In this document: positions 23,120-35,366 of the stretch, in pieces
How the letters are laid out: the number at the start of each line of letters is the position of its first letter
Position numbering within the stretch: the first letter of the stretch is position 1
Assembly (NCBI RefSeq): GCF_047948215.1
Contig: NC_134457.1
Location: forward strand, 88,236,898-88,300,897
Length of the DNA: 64,000 nt
Reading direction: 5' to 3'
Origin: Lycorma delicatula
Taxonomy: Eukaryota > Arthropoda > Insecta > Hemiptera > Fulgoridae
Made by a program: the position numbers and the translations under genes
Notes under the pieces: model-generated
Databases searched by the model: none
Told to the model about the DNA's origin: nothing
Seen by the model: only the letters and a program-made list of their open reading frames with translations

Positions 23120-23935
23120 GAAGTTAAGAGAAAAAAAAATTTCGTGAAGTTCATCACTAATTAAAAAAATACATAAATATAATATACGTTCAAACTAGCG
23201 TTATTATTTACGGTATTTTTAAAATATTGTTTCTTTTTTTTGTAATCTGAAATTGAAAAGATCAGAATAAAGAGGGGGCTTTTTCTTAAGAAAAAAAAAA
23301 ATGTAATAAGATCCCCTATTTAAGTTTTTAAAAAAAATGTAAATTTAGACTGGTATTTCATATAATTAAATGCTTTAAAATTCGAGATAATACTGTTAGA
23401 AGTAATTATTTTCTTGTTATTACTAACACGGTTTGCTTACTTTAAAATGAGGAGATCATGGCAAAATAATATCAAATTTTTGTGTTAATTTAAAAAAAAA
23501 TTATTTATAATAATTTATAAATAATTAAAATTTAATTCTAATTATTAAACCTTAGTTTTAGATAAATGATCCAGTTATTATAGTTAACAAAAGTTGAAGT
23601 TAATACAAAAATGGAGAAAATATAAAAATTAAATTACAGCAAGCTGAAATTTATGTGTAAGTCTTAAAAATTTTCACCTTGTAAATTAAAACCACAAAAA
23701 CGATGCAACCTCAGCTGATACATTATCTAAGTAGAGTAATTACGTAATAGTAATAATAATAAATAATAATAATAAAACCACACAGCATATAATTTAACGA
23801 AAATAGAATTAAACGGTTTTTGTATATAGTCAAACAAAAAATTTTATTAATTCGTGTATTGAATTTTTAAAATTAAATTTAAAAAGGTTGTTAAAAACAA
23901 TTAAATATTTAAAAATTTTATTAAAATTTGTATTG
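23120..23935. other. AT-rich stretch with TAA-type repeats
   Basis: Contains a short TAA/AAT-rich microsatellite near 23,748-23,775. Nothing else is recognised. Confidence 0.4.
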
Positions 23936-24015
23936 GAAAAAATACCATACCTTATCGAGACTCAAGCCCGGAATCTTTTTGATTAAAGGCAGAGACGCTA
24001 CTATTTCACCACATA
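23936..24015 (-). repeat. Degraded SINE family 1 copy
   Basis: On the minus strand the sequence follows the family 1 head: TGGTGAAATAGTAGCGTCTC for the A-box region, CTGCCTTTAATC for the middle, CGGGCTTGAGTCTCG for the B-box and GGTATGGTATTTT for the start of the body. Compare GTGGCGCGAGTGATAGCG, CGGCCTTTCATC, GGGTTCAAATCCCGG and GGCATGGCATTTTC at 32.1 kb. It is old and lacks the distal tail. Confidence 0.75.
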
Positions 24016-24449
24016 AATTTAATTAATAAGTAAAATTATCTTCATAATTACCGTTTTTTTTCTTATTTTAAATTCTTGTATGCCTAACAGAACTGTAAAA
24101 CAAATTGTAATAATGCGTCTCCTTTGAAAATAATGCACCTCACGTTTACTTATGACAAACTATGATAGGGGTCTTCGATATTTTACCACTCACGGGTTAA
24201 TGTTTCTAACCTAGACTGGTTTAGAGCTACAATCCAATACAAACAATATTTTGAACGAATATACAAATATTTACGTTGCTTTTATTGGTCTAAGCCGACC
24301 TAAGCCAATATCTAACTGCCGGTCTATCTCAATATTCAATACTTTTGAGTTAGGGAATATTTTCTAATCTTTTTTACACATTTTTTTATATGATCGTACT
24401 TCACCCCTTTCTTCTCTAATAATTTATTAACATCTATACAATTTACTTA
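24016..24449. other. Unassigned stretch
   Basis: A moderately AT-rich segment with no element boundary or coding frame that I can support. Confidence 0.35.
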
Positions 24450-24531
24450 AAAAGTAATAGTAATAGTTGTAATAGTTAAATAGTTGTAAATAGTTAAATA
24501 GTTGTAATAGTAAAAGTAAAAGTAATAGTTG
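24450..24531. repeat. Short imperfect tandem repeat
   Basis: Alternating units of the type AGTTAAATAGTTGTAA and AGTAAAAGTAATAGT make a degenerate minisatellite of about 80 bp. Confidence 0.75.
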
Positions 24532-26595
24532 TTTGAGAATATAACTGAATACGCCGATTTGGCTTGAGAAATTTTTTAACTGTTATGCATTCACTAAATT
24601 CAGTACTGTGGCGTTTACTTATGCATTTTATTTATTAAAAATTCGACAAATAATAAATTAAGTTAAATAAAACTGAACATTGATATTCAGTGTTTTGTGT
24701 TTTAATTCTTTCGAAATTATTTTATAAATACACAAATATGTAATGATACGGGATCAATTTTTACAACAATTTTTTGTGTCCGTGGGCCTCGAAAAATGTT
24801 AAGGCTAGCCGCTGGTTGAAGACCGACGAAATATGATAACCATTTACTATATAAATTACTCTTTATATGAATAACTAGGTAGTCCAATTTTAAACAAGTA
24901 ATCTAACGGGAAGTTGTTAGTACCAATCCTCATATATATGTATTATCTGGAAGGGAACCTGTCAAAATTCTGGAATACATTACCTACAAAAATGATTAAA
25001 ATTTTTTTTTTCTTTCTTGTTTCTAGATATGTTGTGTATTATTAATCCCCAACGAATAAATAAATATCTATGTAGGCAAACTGTTTTCTTGGTTTCAAGG
25101 AGTCATCCTTCCCAACTCCCCGTCATTTATAGAACTTCTATAATATCCTTTGAAGCTTTTCACTAAAATTAATTTTCAACAAGTGATTTTTCAAACAGTT
25201 TTGTTCAGAAGGAGTCCAATTTAAGATGAATTATCTTTTCCAAGTATATTTTTAAAATTATATATAATTTCATTTTTTTCATGGAAATGTCTTATAAAAA
25301 TTTAATGTGAAGTTTAAAAAAATTAAATCGTTAAAAGAAATAACAATTTTTATTCAGGGAGAAACAAAACCTCATTTCAATTAAAAAATAAAAAATAAAA
25401 CCACTTTCTGTAAGTTATTTAATTGTTAGTGCTTGTTAATTTTTGCTTAGAATCTGACACGGCGAAGCTTACATCCAGACTAGGGATAGCAGTAGTAATA
25501 TCTATATTATGGTAAAGACAGTCTTAAAAAGAGTGGTACTATCCCTTTCATTGTTTGTATGCGTTTTTTTTATTTCTAAGTTGTTATTATATGTTAATGA
25601 CTACCAAAATTAATGCCATAAACAAAATCTTTTCTCATTGATAAATGACCTTACTAACCTATTATTCTTTTATTTAGTTTAATTTGTGATTAATAAATTA
25701 GTTATTTCATATTAATAGAAGTACACATTACTCAAAACAAGCTTGAAACAATACTATAATAGTATCTACACAAAAAAAGGCAAGTCGGATTTTAATAATA
25801 TAGTTAATACAAAGTAATTCGAAAACTACATACATATAATAAGTTTACTTCATAAATAATTAAATTAGAAATAACGAAATAGCATTGATAAATATCATAT
25901 AAAAACAAAAACGAAAAAAGTTGTAGTGGCGTATTTATTACGAGAAGATATTATACTAGTATATCAGATAAATAAATTCATTTCCCCGAACAGCCTGCTG
26001 GTTACTAACTTGGCGAAATAAATAAATACGTTACAAAAAAGAAAAACATCGATGTTAGACTACATGCTAAACATCTCGGTTTTATTCAATTAAAATTTAA
26101 ATATATTTTTATCACGTGTTTTTTCTTCAGACGCGTGCTTATAATCGATTGTTATAGTCGATTGTTTAGAATTGTAACTGAAGTAAAGTTAAAAGGATGT
26201 TAACTATTCAGTTTTTATTTATTGTATTTCTCCGCCGTTATTCGTATCTAAATTTATAAAATAATTTATCTGTATGTAGGGACACATGCTTCAAATATGC
26301 GATTAGAAAACACACGCATTTAGAAAAATTTAGCTACATTTAGAACATTTTTTGTAACAAGTATTTGTTTTATTTTTTTTGTGATAAATTTAAAATAAAA
26401 TTAATTTCATCGTTTTAGCAAAAAGTCGTCTTTGGCTAGAATATTTATAATGTAGCAAGGGCTTTGCATCCTTGTAAGTTATGTTTTCGGGATTTCAATA
26501 ACTTTTTACAAGTCTTAATTTTAGATACTTTATTTTGACAAGACTAGTCTTTGACTATGTGAGGGAGGAAAATTAATTTTTTAATTTTTTTTAGT
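24532..26595. other. AT-rich desert, nothing recognised
   Basis: About 2 kb without a defensible gene, element or repeat boundary. Confidence 0.4.
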
Positions 26596-26599
26596 TCAT

Positions 26600-26909
26600 T
26601 AATAGATTTTGCGAGCGTGTGTCGAAACTATCACTGGCCATCCGTTACGAAAATCTTGTTCTACCCGGTGTAACTTTTAGATTCAATTATAAACATTTTC
26701 ATGGTTAATAAACTTTTATAATACCGTTTTAACAAACGCGAATAAATTTGAGCCCGTTTTACGCTTTCAGAAAATAAAGATTTTATCCGAGCATATTTTT
26801 CTTCCACGGTACACGTTTTAAGCGTAGCCGATAAGTTGAAATAAACAAAAAAGTTTGTAATAATACAAATTATTTTTGAAGCTGAAATTTTCAATGTCAA
26901 GGGTGCCAT
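26600..26909 (-). pseudogene. Mariner transposase N-terminal fragment
   Basis: The minus-strand frame reads KTCTVEEKYARIKSLFSE, then SVKRAQIYSRLLKRYYKSL, parallel to the 14.2-kb copy (CTVKQHGAVVRFLFSDDVKPAEIHS) and to the mariner/SETMAR consensus start. Farther along, out of frame, GRTRF and then NGWPVIVSTHARKI fit the GRTSVTDxxRSGRPVEVST region. The catalytic domain is absent, so this is a 5'-end remnant. Confidence 0.75.
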
Positions 26910-28050
26910 CTTAAACGTCTGACTGCTTCAGTTTATTTTATTAAATAGTTTTGCCGTTGTTGCCATTTATGTCTATTATTGAACCGATCGTACTATTTTT
27001 CTAATTTTTATTGGAAAATGTTTTTTGTTTGATTTAATCAGCTTAGTTACACTCTCATCTACTGATTATATGTTAGAAGATGTAATATAATTAATTTATA
27101 TTATTCTTTGAAATCGCTTTTTGTGTAATTATTGAAAGAATTTTATTAAACTTTTAAAAACTGAATAAAAAAGTTCATTTATTGTTAAAAAAATGTAACT
27201 TTTTGTACTGTAAACAGCTAAAAGATAATTTTATAAGATTAATAAAATATTATTTTTTTTTTAACTGTGACGATTATGATTTTGTTAGTCTAAATAAACA
27301 ACGCTGTGATAAATGGTGAAATATTTCAAATGTTTTTCTGGTCGCTTGTTATAAACCACTCCTTAAATTTTTTCCAGTATCTTTTAGTCTGCTATAAATA
27401 TAAAATAAAAAGAAATTTATATCAATTAACTAAGTTAGAAAAAATTTCTTGACACATTACATTCAAGAAAACATAATATCAATTCTAATTTATTTATATA
27501 TACATCTTTTTTTCAGTTATTACAATTGGACGGAATGAAATATTATTATTGAAGTATATATAAAACTCGAAGCCTGTTGAAGGATTTAATTCTCATTTAT
27601 TTGTTATATTATTTATACTTAACAATCAAATCTTGTAATTATATTTGTATAGTAATTTTTAAGATAAAATGAAATTTGTTAATTAAATCACAGTTCAACT
27701 TGTCAAAATTTTGTAGCTTATTTTTACTTTATCAGAGAGAAAATAAAACAAATGAATAGTTGATATAATACTTAATTTAATTGATTTTGAAATGTTTTTT
27801 CCTTTAAAAGTTTTAATTTATTAATGAAATATATTTTATTTATATAATAATTTATGTCTAAATTAAGGAGTTTTTTTTATTAGTAAATATTTTAAACGTT
27901 TTAAATAAATTAACATTCCTATGAATAAGTTTTTTTATAAATATTTTCTAGCTATAAATTATAACTTAAAAGAATTTAGCAGTGTCTACAGTGTGAGATT
28001 TTTATGTAATATGTCTAACTTATATATTGCATAAAAAGGCCGGCAATAAA
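26910..28050. other. AT-rich stretch, nothing recognised
   Basis: No feature supported. Confidence 0.4.
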
Positions 28051-28055
28051 TTGCA

Positions 28056-28076
28056 TTTCCCGTCTACGACGGGAAA
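28056..28076. repeat. 9-bp perfect hairpin
   Basis: TTTCCCGTC, loop TAC, GACGGGAAA. A related word, ACTTTCCCGTCTGTAACGG, lies near 5,440-5,460, upstream of the related repeat at 5.6 kb, so the hairpin may mark an element end. Confidence 0.75.
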
Positions 28077-28079
28077 GTT

Positions 28080-28645
28080 ACAAACTACGGGTCTACCTTA
28101 TCAGGGATGAGGTATTAAATTATCTTAGTGACTTTATTGTTCAAAAAAATATCTTTTGAGCATTAAAGATTTGAAATTTTTCCATTTTGGAGTTACCATA
28201 CTTAAGGGAAAGCATTCGGTAAAATTAAGTTTTGAGAAAATAAATATCACCAAGTGGTGATAATAAAATTAAAAAAGGACGTTTTAAAATTGTTTAAAAA
28301 AATACAGTTAGTCATAATACTAAATGAAAAAAAAATTTCTAGAAAGGGTTCGTAAAAACGAAAATTTTTGTCAAATTTTATTTTCAAGAAATACTATAGA
28401 GTATAGGGCTAACAAAAAATTAAGATTTTTACATCACTTTAAATGCAGTGGATAACTATCGAGATGGATTTAAATTTAAAACAAAAATGTTTAATTAAAA
28501 AAAATATTTTTTGTTACCACAGACCATTGGAGCGGGAAGGGAAAAAAATTACCACAGATCATTGAAGTGGGAAGGCAAAAAAAATTTAAAGTGTTTTGAA
28601 GTTTGAAATATTGATGAGGAAAATATAGGTGAAATAACACCCACT
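28080..28645. other. Probable internal part of a repeat
   Basis: It lies between the hairpin at 28,056 and the clear repeat match at 28,650. By position it may belong to the same element, but only weak similarity to the 5.9-6.2 kb region was seen. Confidence 0.3.
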
Positions 28646-28649
28646 ATCT

Positions 28650-29000
28650 TCTTTTCTGAAGGAAGATATACAGCTAAAAAGAGAAAAATTTATTTTATTT
28701 TTTGGGGAGGGAGTGAATATTAAATAAAAACTTTTGGTAATTTGTGGTCTTGATTAAAAAAACTTCAACTTTTGTAAGAAACATTTTTTGCTAAAGCATC
28801 CCAGTAAAGATTTGAATTTTTATTTTGGCCAAAAATCCCCACTCCTTTGTCCATTTTTGCAAAAATTGAATAAGTTCTTTCCCTCCCGAAGGTAGTATCT
28901 GTTTAATAAGTATGAAGAAAATCGATCAACGGGTCCAGAGTTATAAAACCAAATACAGGCAAACATACGTACGTACATATGCACAAACGTTCGTCTGATA
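28650..29000 (-). repeat. Dispersed repeat, inverted relative of 5,590-5,930
   Basis: Minus-strand counterpart of the 5.6-kb repeat. It shares the motifs GTTGATCGATTTTCTTC, GATACTACCTTCGGGAGGG, TTTTGGCCAAAATAAAAA and AATCTTTACTGGG in the same order. Better preserved than its partner; non-coding. Confidence 0.65.
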
Positions 29001-29645
29001 AAAATATATTGTTTGGACTTGGGAGCATTGGAATAAATAATTTTTTTTACAAATTATTTATAATTTATTATAAATATTTATAAAATTTAAAATTTAAATT
29101 TATAAATATTTAAAATTTATTATAAGTTATAATTTATAATTATATATTTTTTTTGTTAAAACATTTTTTTAAATGTCTCCTTAAGGCACAAAACTTTAGA
29201 AAAGGCCAAATTTTTTAGATTTTTTTTTGACCGATCTATATGTTTTCCTGTTATTGCTATAGCATCTTATATTGCTGTAGCCAGGAAAGTGAAGTTAAAA
29301 TCTGACTATAAGTTTAGTAGAAATGTGACAATCGAAATGCAGGTTTCTCGTCTTTACATTTCTTGTGAACGGGTTTTTTAAGGTAAGCCTATAGAAATCT
29401 TTATATAAAAATAAAACTAAAAAAAAAGTAAAACTTAAAACATAAAACTAAATAATTTTTTTCAATTCTTCTTTAAGTATAAATTTTTTGGAGTAAAGAT
29501 TTCAAAATTAGTAGTTTGTAATAATTGTTTGTTTTTAATTAGGGGTCAAGATCAGAAAAAAATCGAAATTTAAACGAATATTGTTTTCCTTTCGTTAAAA
29601 TTTTAGGTGAATTTTTAAAGAACAGTTTTATTATTTTTACAGTTA
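29001..29645. other. AT-rich stretch, nothing recognised
   Basis: Simple A/T repeats around 29,040-29,160, otherwise unassigned. Confidence 0.35.
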
Positions 29646-29649
29646 CGCT

Positions 29650-30420
29650 CTTACGCTGACTAGCTATATAGTAAACTGCTGTATGTAATGGAAAGTGTGC
29701 TAATCGGTTTTAATTCTATATCTTAACGTTTCTTCATCATCTCTAATTGAAAGACAGACATTGAAAAATTCCCGGAACGATATATTTATGTGCGTACGTA
29801 CGTTATGTTGGTCTGTTTTTTACTTGATATTTCCAGAGTGGATATGGCTATTTGGATTAAATTTGAAAAGATAGTTTCTGTGTAGGTGACATTGATGCCA
29901 TTTAAATTTGGTCACATTTGATCCAGTTTCAGGGAGAGAGACTCATGTTTCTGAATCTCAAAATTTTACTCGAAGGGTAGGTGAAAGATTTTTTACTTTC
30001 ATGGTTTAATGCTCTTTAGGTAGCTAAGATTTTTTCTGATACTGTTTGGTCTTATTTAAACCTCCATAAAGGGTTGAGACAAAACACCCATTTTAATTTT
30101 TGTAGTTTCTGCGTACAAAACCATATTCTTGTACAAATTCAGAGATTTTATTATATTAGTATGTCACTTTAGGTTTGTACTTAGGAATTTAATTCAGAAG
30201 CGGGATAGGCTTACTAAGCCTATTCTTTTTACCAGTTATCGTTTTGTTTGTTATCATCAGACTGGGCCAATCAGTTTTTATAATATTTTTTACGATAATT
30301 TCTGAATAGGGCTCAGGGATTTCATTCAATTTTGGTTAAAATTATTTAAGTTGGTGGGGGAGGTAGATCACAATGGGTCCTGCATCTCAAAATTTTACTC
30401 AAAGAATACAATAATATTTT
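29650..30420. repeat. Old repeat with two related segments
   Basis: The phrase ATCTCAAAATTTTACTC occurs at about 29,955 and again at about 30,385, each preceded by a similar GG-rich word and a TTTGGxTxAAATT-like motif, so the block contains two diverged direct units. The first unit also resembles 885-1,330. No coding content was recognised. Confidence 0.4.
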
Positions 30421-32026
30421 GACATAATTCTTTATTCACATTTTTACATACTCTAATCTTCCATTTAATTTTCCTCCTAAATACGAATAATGGTTTGTCA
30501 AGGACAAAGCATTCGGAAATACTGGTACGCTAATTTTCATGAGCTAAATAGGAATATGTATTTATAAGAAATGCGTCGACAAATCATCTTCATTAGATAT
30601 TTACTATAAATTGGCTTGCCTGCACCGGTACAAAATATTTAATTACAATTTTGTTTATAAATACTTCTCCATACTTATTATAATACACATTTTTTATTCA
30701 ACATAATAATACGAACATTTTATTTTATTTGTATTATTTATTTCTTCAATTAATCATTCCTGAATGAAGTAGTCCTAAACAAGAAAAGACTATCGATAAC
30801 TGGAAAACTATTGGTCAAATTTTGAGTATAGATAAAGAAAAGATTGATTATTAGGCAGTTAATTTGATATATTTTAACATTTTTTTGTATGTTTTAAACG
30901 GAAGTTAAGTAAAGAGAGGTTAAACTTCATTAAAAAAAGATACTTTTCTTTAATCTGTCTAAGATATGCATTCTTTTTTAAAAGAGATTAAGTAAGAGAT
31001 AGAGTTTTCCAGGTTTTTAAAAAATTATATTATTCAATAATTTTTTCTTATATAAGAAAATAGAGATAATAGGTAAATAATAAAATGAGTAATATAGTAA
31101 GGATAAGAATAATTTTTAGCTTCAACAGTATAAGGAATGGATTAATTTTGTCTTATTCAAATGGCAGGAAAGTTCAGTAACATAGTTTGTTTTTTCTCCT
31201 ATTCATCAATCTTTATGTCAGCAAAGAAAAAAATTAAGTTAACAATAAAAATCCGTTTTAAATCTATTGAACTACTTTTATAAACTCCTTTCTTCTTTGA
31301 ATATATAAAAATTCGTTGCACTTTTATAAAAAGATATGATAACTTAAATGTTGTTTTATTGCCGATTGTTTGGAGATCAACTTAATATTATTATAAATAT
31401 TTTAAGTTTATAAAACTTAACAATTTTTCTTTTACCTTTCTTTTATTTGTTTATTTTTTCATTATATACTTTTGTGTGAATTATGACTGAACAGGATAGA
31501 AAAAAACGAGAAGAAAACAAAACAAAAATGGGTAAAAACTCAATTACATAAGTGTACGGTAGTTACAAATGGAGATCGGATCCACAGCCTGCTTGATCTA
31601 TGATGTTTTTATTCTGACAGGGTAAATATTGATTACTTTAATGGATTATATATATTTTTATTATTATTAAGACATTATAGTTAATATATAAGGACTGTTT
31701 TATAATTGGTGAGTAGTTTGATTTACGGTATTTTTATTGGTGCTTTCTATTTTATAGCGTTTCCATTCCTTTCATTTATTGTACACATTTTTATTGATTT
31801 TTTAATAACCATTATACATGTTTTATAAATTATTTAAAATAATTTTTATTGATATTAGTGATCATAAAAATCAAGTGGGCTATAAAAGTATCTGTAAATT
31901 TAACGGAGGATATTCTATTTATGATTTATTCTTTCTTTTTTGATAAATAAAGTGAAATATTTTTCTTCCCTTGTTAAATGGTGGTCATCGGTCTTCAGAC
32001 AATTACAAGTTTTGTAAACTCAAGCC
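30421..32026. other. AT-rich desert, nothing recognised
   Basis: No reading frame or element end can be supported here. Confidence 0.4.
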
Positions 32027-32040
32027 AAGTTAGAGAGTTT

Positions 32041-32095
32041 ATAATTAACTGTGGTCCCGGAGGTTACAAAAAAAATAATAAAAATATAAATAAAT
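32041..32095 (+). repeat. 5'-truncated SINE family 1 tail
   Basis: About 55 bp matching the end of the SINE that follows (GTGGTCCCGGAGGTTA and an A-rich tail). It is bracketed by AAGTTAGAGAGTTT at 32,027-32,040 and 32,096-32,109, a 14-bp exact direct repeat that I interpret as its target-site duplication. Confidence 0.8.
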
Positions 32096-32109
32096 AAGTT
32101 AGAGAGTTT

Positions 32110-32272
32110 GCCGGCCTCCGTGGCGCGAGTGATAGCGTCTCGGCCTTTCATCCGGAGGTCCCGGGTTCAAATCCCGGTCAGGCATGGCATTTTCATTCGC
32201 TACTTATCATTCTCATCTCATCCTCTGAAGCAATACCTAACGGTGGGCCCGGAGGTTAAAAATAAAAAAAAT
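32110..32272 (+). repeat. tRNA-derived SINE, family 1, full-length
   Basis: A tRNA-like head has an A-box region GTGGCGCGAGTGATAGCG and a canonical B-box GGGTTCAAATCCC (32,163-32,175). The body is GGCATGGCATTTTCATTCGC, the tail TCATCCTCTGAAGCAATACC, then GGGCCCGGAGGTTA and an A-rich end. The flanking 14-bp repeat AAGTTAGAGAGTTT (left) appears as AAGTTAGAGTTT (right, 32,273-32,284), fitting target-primed reverse transcription. The 72-codon frame across it is a chance reading of the SINE. Confidence 0.9.
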
Positions 32273-32284
32273 AAGTTAGAGTTT

Positions 32285-33035
32285 AGTAAACTCAACAAGG
32301 GAAGCCTCTCCCTTCTTTTCAAATAAAAAAATGTTTCTTGCCAACGAGGAACAAACAAATAAATTAGAAATAATTCCAGGTAGATACCGCTTTTTATTAT
32401 TATTATCTTAACAACGGATGTTTATGGGCAGGTAGGTAATATAAACACATTTGAATTTACAAATGTTCCGTCAAAATAGCATCCTTTTATAATCGTCTGG
32501 TTTAAACGTCATACATAATTAACATTAATGAAAAATTTATTAGCATTAAAAAAAAATTAATGTATTTTTAAATACCAGAAATATTTATAGAAAGATTTCA
32601 CGAATTCAAAATTACAATATAATTTTTTTTTAAATTTGCATGTAGATTATATCATTATTTTATCATCTTCGAATCGTCCACACGATGTCATCTTAAATTT
32701 ATTAAAAAAAAATCTTGAAGTTGTATTCACAAACCAGTGTAATAAATATTAGCAGTAATAAAACTGTTACTCTCGACTTTTTTTTGTGTGACAACAAACT
32801 TATGCCCCTATTTATCTGAAATTGACATATTGCAATTATACATTCGTAAACTACCGACTTGAATTGATTTGTTTTTATAACACTGGTTTCTTACTACGTA
32901 AAAAATTAGACGCAAGCGATTCCTATTCCTTGATTTACATATCTTCAAAATTTCACTTTTGGTTTCAGAGTCTAATCTCTTGCTCTGTTCCAGAGCAAAA
33001 AATATATTTTTCAAAATCCAGAGCAAAAAAAACTG
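32285..33035. other. AT-rich stretch, nothing recognised
   Basis: Overlapping chance frames on both strands at 32,808-33,085 show no motif. Confidence 0.35.
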
Positions 33036-33039
33036 GAAA

Positions 33040-33690
33040 AACGTTTTTCCAATTCTTAGCGTTACCCAACACCACTAGAAGGTGACTGCACTTTGTTTCT
33101 CTTTTTTTTTAAATTAATTTATTTTTTAGTTTTTTAGTCAAGTAACCGGAGGTAGGTGCAGCCAGTCGTGTCGCACATACTAGCAACAGTGGCTGTGTTG
33201 GTTGATCCGTCGCGCCATACACCGTCGCACTCCATAAAATAATCTAAATTCGAAAAAACCCGAAAATGGTTTTTAGGTATTTATCTGCAGAGTATTTGCA
33301 AATTCCAATCTTGTGAATATATCGTTTAGTGTAGTCGAAAATGGGAAAAATTTGCAATCATCGTTCAAATTTTTTTTACCTTTCTTCAACCCTTTCAAGG
33401 TAGAATTTCAAAAAATATAGAAGTTTAAATTTGGTCACATTTGAATATATTCTTAGAATATATGTATGTATTCTTAGATTTTTACATGAAAATTAAATAC
33501 ATAATAATCAAGGTAGTATCTTCATTTGTTACCGAGAAATTAAAAAAAACCTAATAAACTTCATTGTTACTTCATTTTAACCCTTTAAACTCGGAATTTC
33601 AAAAACATCTTTAGTGTGCACTTACACCGTAAGAAGAACACGTATACAAATTTTCGTCAATTTATCTTCTGTAGAATCAGTTAGGATAAG
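33040..33690 (+). repeat. Dispersed repeat copy 1 (pairs with 41,560-42,190)
   Basis: This block aligns collinearly with 41,560-42,190. Shared words include AGGTGCAGCCAGTCG, CAACAGTGGCTG or its variant, an AACCCGAAAAT motif, AAATGGGAAAAA, a TTTGCAATCAT motif, CTTTCTTCAACCCTTTCAAG and CACTTACACCGTAAGAAGAAC. The AACCCTTTxAAxxxGGAATTTCAAAAA word is repeated within the block. No conserved reading frame was seen. Identity by eye is fair but clearly not recent. Confidence 0.75.
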
Positions 33691-34170
33691 TTGGTTTATA
33701 GGTATTAATGGAAATGTTTTCGTGTAACTCAACACAATATTTATGCTTATGAAAAAGGAGTTTATCATGCTTTCGTTGTCATTTTTAATGAGTTATCTAA
33801 CCATTAAAAAGTCTTCTATAAATTTATTTAAAATAAAGTTAAAAGGTTTTCTTTCTTACAAGAACAATATTACTCTATTACTTTGTCAATGAATCTCTAA
33901 GTAATATGAATGTAAAAACTGAATTTTGTGCATACTTATAACGTATACATAAATATGTTTCACTTAATTGTTACGACGATAGTATTTCTGTTGCCATTTA
34001 GGAAAATTTCTGTGTAGTTTATTAGATGGAAACCTTGGGATGATAAGTAAGATTTCATTTGTAACACAATCTAACCGTTTGGTTTTGCATGTTAGTAGAT
34101 TAATGAAACCCTAAGCTTGTCATAATTAATAAATATTTATACATCTTCCCGTCTAATTTATAATACATAA
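33690..34170 (+). repeat. Dispersed repeat segment related to 34,375-34,600
   Basis: A GTTTTCGTGTAACTCAACAC start, a CATGCTTTCGTTGTCAT motif, TTTATTTAAAATA and ACAATATTACT recur in the same order at about 34,375-34,570. The two segments are probably copies of one element family, also hinted at near 8.3 kb and 0.3 kb. Confidence 0.5.
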
Positions 34171-34174
34171 TCTC

Positions 34175-34690
34175 TTTGGGCGGGCTCAAAAAGACACAAA
34201 AAGTTTTTAAATATACAAAAATGTCTGATCATTGAAGTAAATATGAATCATGTAAACTGATATTTAAGAAATTGTAAACGTTAATTTATCCTTGCGTTTA
34301 TATTTATGAATGTTCAAACTTTGTTAAAAATAATAATCACAATATTCCATCTCTGTAAAACCTGAAAACAGAATTGTTTTCGTATAAATCAACACAATTC
34401 TTCGACTTTCGAGAAAAGGTTTATTTATTATGCTTTTGTTATCATGTTTAATAAATTGCTGAATTGTTTTATATATCTTCCCGCCAATTTATTTAAAATA
34501 CAGTTAAAAAATCTTCTTTTGCATAATCAATATTACTTTGTCGAATCATTAAATAATACGATGAAAATACTTGTATTTCTCCATCCCGTTTAAAGTGTAC
34601 ACAAATATACGCGCCAAAATTTTTCAGTAATTCTTTTTAAATTATGACTTTTTATACACTTCTACCTAATTTACTCTTTGCACTGTGTCG
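34175..34690 (+). repeat. Dispersed repeat, second copy
   Basis: The first half pairs with 8,100-8,365 and the second half with 33,690-33,930, which links these segments into one longer repeat family. Non-coding. Confidence 0.5.
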
Positions 34691-34820
34691 CACGGCGGGA
34701 CGGTCAGAATTTTGTCAGCAGTATTTAATCTACTTTCAAATGAAATAGAAGGCTTAAAACTTGCACACGTACTTGTTTTCGATGACAATGCATTATAATA
34801 ACAAAACATTCCGTAAAGAA

Positions 34821-35366
34821 GAATCTGATGTGGACACCACATGACTTCCTTGTACGCCTATTAAATTACATATAGATATTTTTTTTAAATGAAAAGTACA
34901 TAAAATTTTATTTCATTAATAACTTCTGATATTTTTTCATTTTTTTATTGAATTATTATTTATTGTAAATTTGTTTTACAATCATTTTATTTGGCTGTAA
35001 CTCTGGAACCAATGAAAATAAGTACAAATTATAAGATATCGTTGAAAAGCTCACAATAAGGTGTTATTACTGCAATTAAGAAAGTCCAAAATCCCGATTT
35101 TTTTAATTTTGGGCTTTTTTGGACGCTTTTGGTTCAGTCGATTGTAATCAAAAAGGGAGGTGCACCACTAGATGTTACAACAGCCCTAAATCCAAAATTT
35201 CTGCATACGATATATGGGAGATATATACGTACCTACATCTACGTCATGCCGTAACTTGTCAGAATGGATTCACGGGTGGTCAAAATGGATATTTCCGTTG
35301 AAATCTGAAAACCGAAATTTTTCGCGATCACAATACTTCCTTTACTTCGTACAAGGAAGTAAAAAT
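34821..35366 (+). mobile_element. MITE-like element, full-length copy 2
   Basis: Same structure as the copy at 9,508-10,122. It begins GAATCTGATGTGGACACCAC with a small hairpin (ATGTGG-ACA-CCACAT), then ACTTCCTTGTACGCC, and ends CGTACAAGGAAGTAAAAAT. It lacks the B-box-like insert present in the other copies, which suggests that insert was added later to a subfamily. No transposase is encoded. I could not identify target-site duplications, so the class remains open. Confidence 0.75.

Noticed and set aside
24450..24531. CRISPR-like array
   Set aside because: Units are short, degenerate and without unique spacers of constant length; a simple minisatellite fits.
32110..32182. A functional tRNA gene
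   Set aside because: Promoter boxes are good, but the sequence continues into a SINE body and tail, has target duplications and recurs elsewhere in the window.
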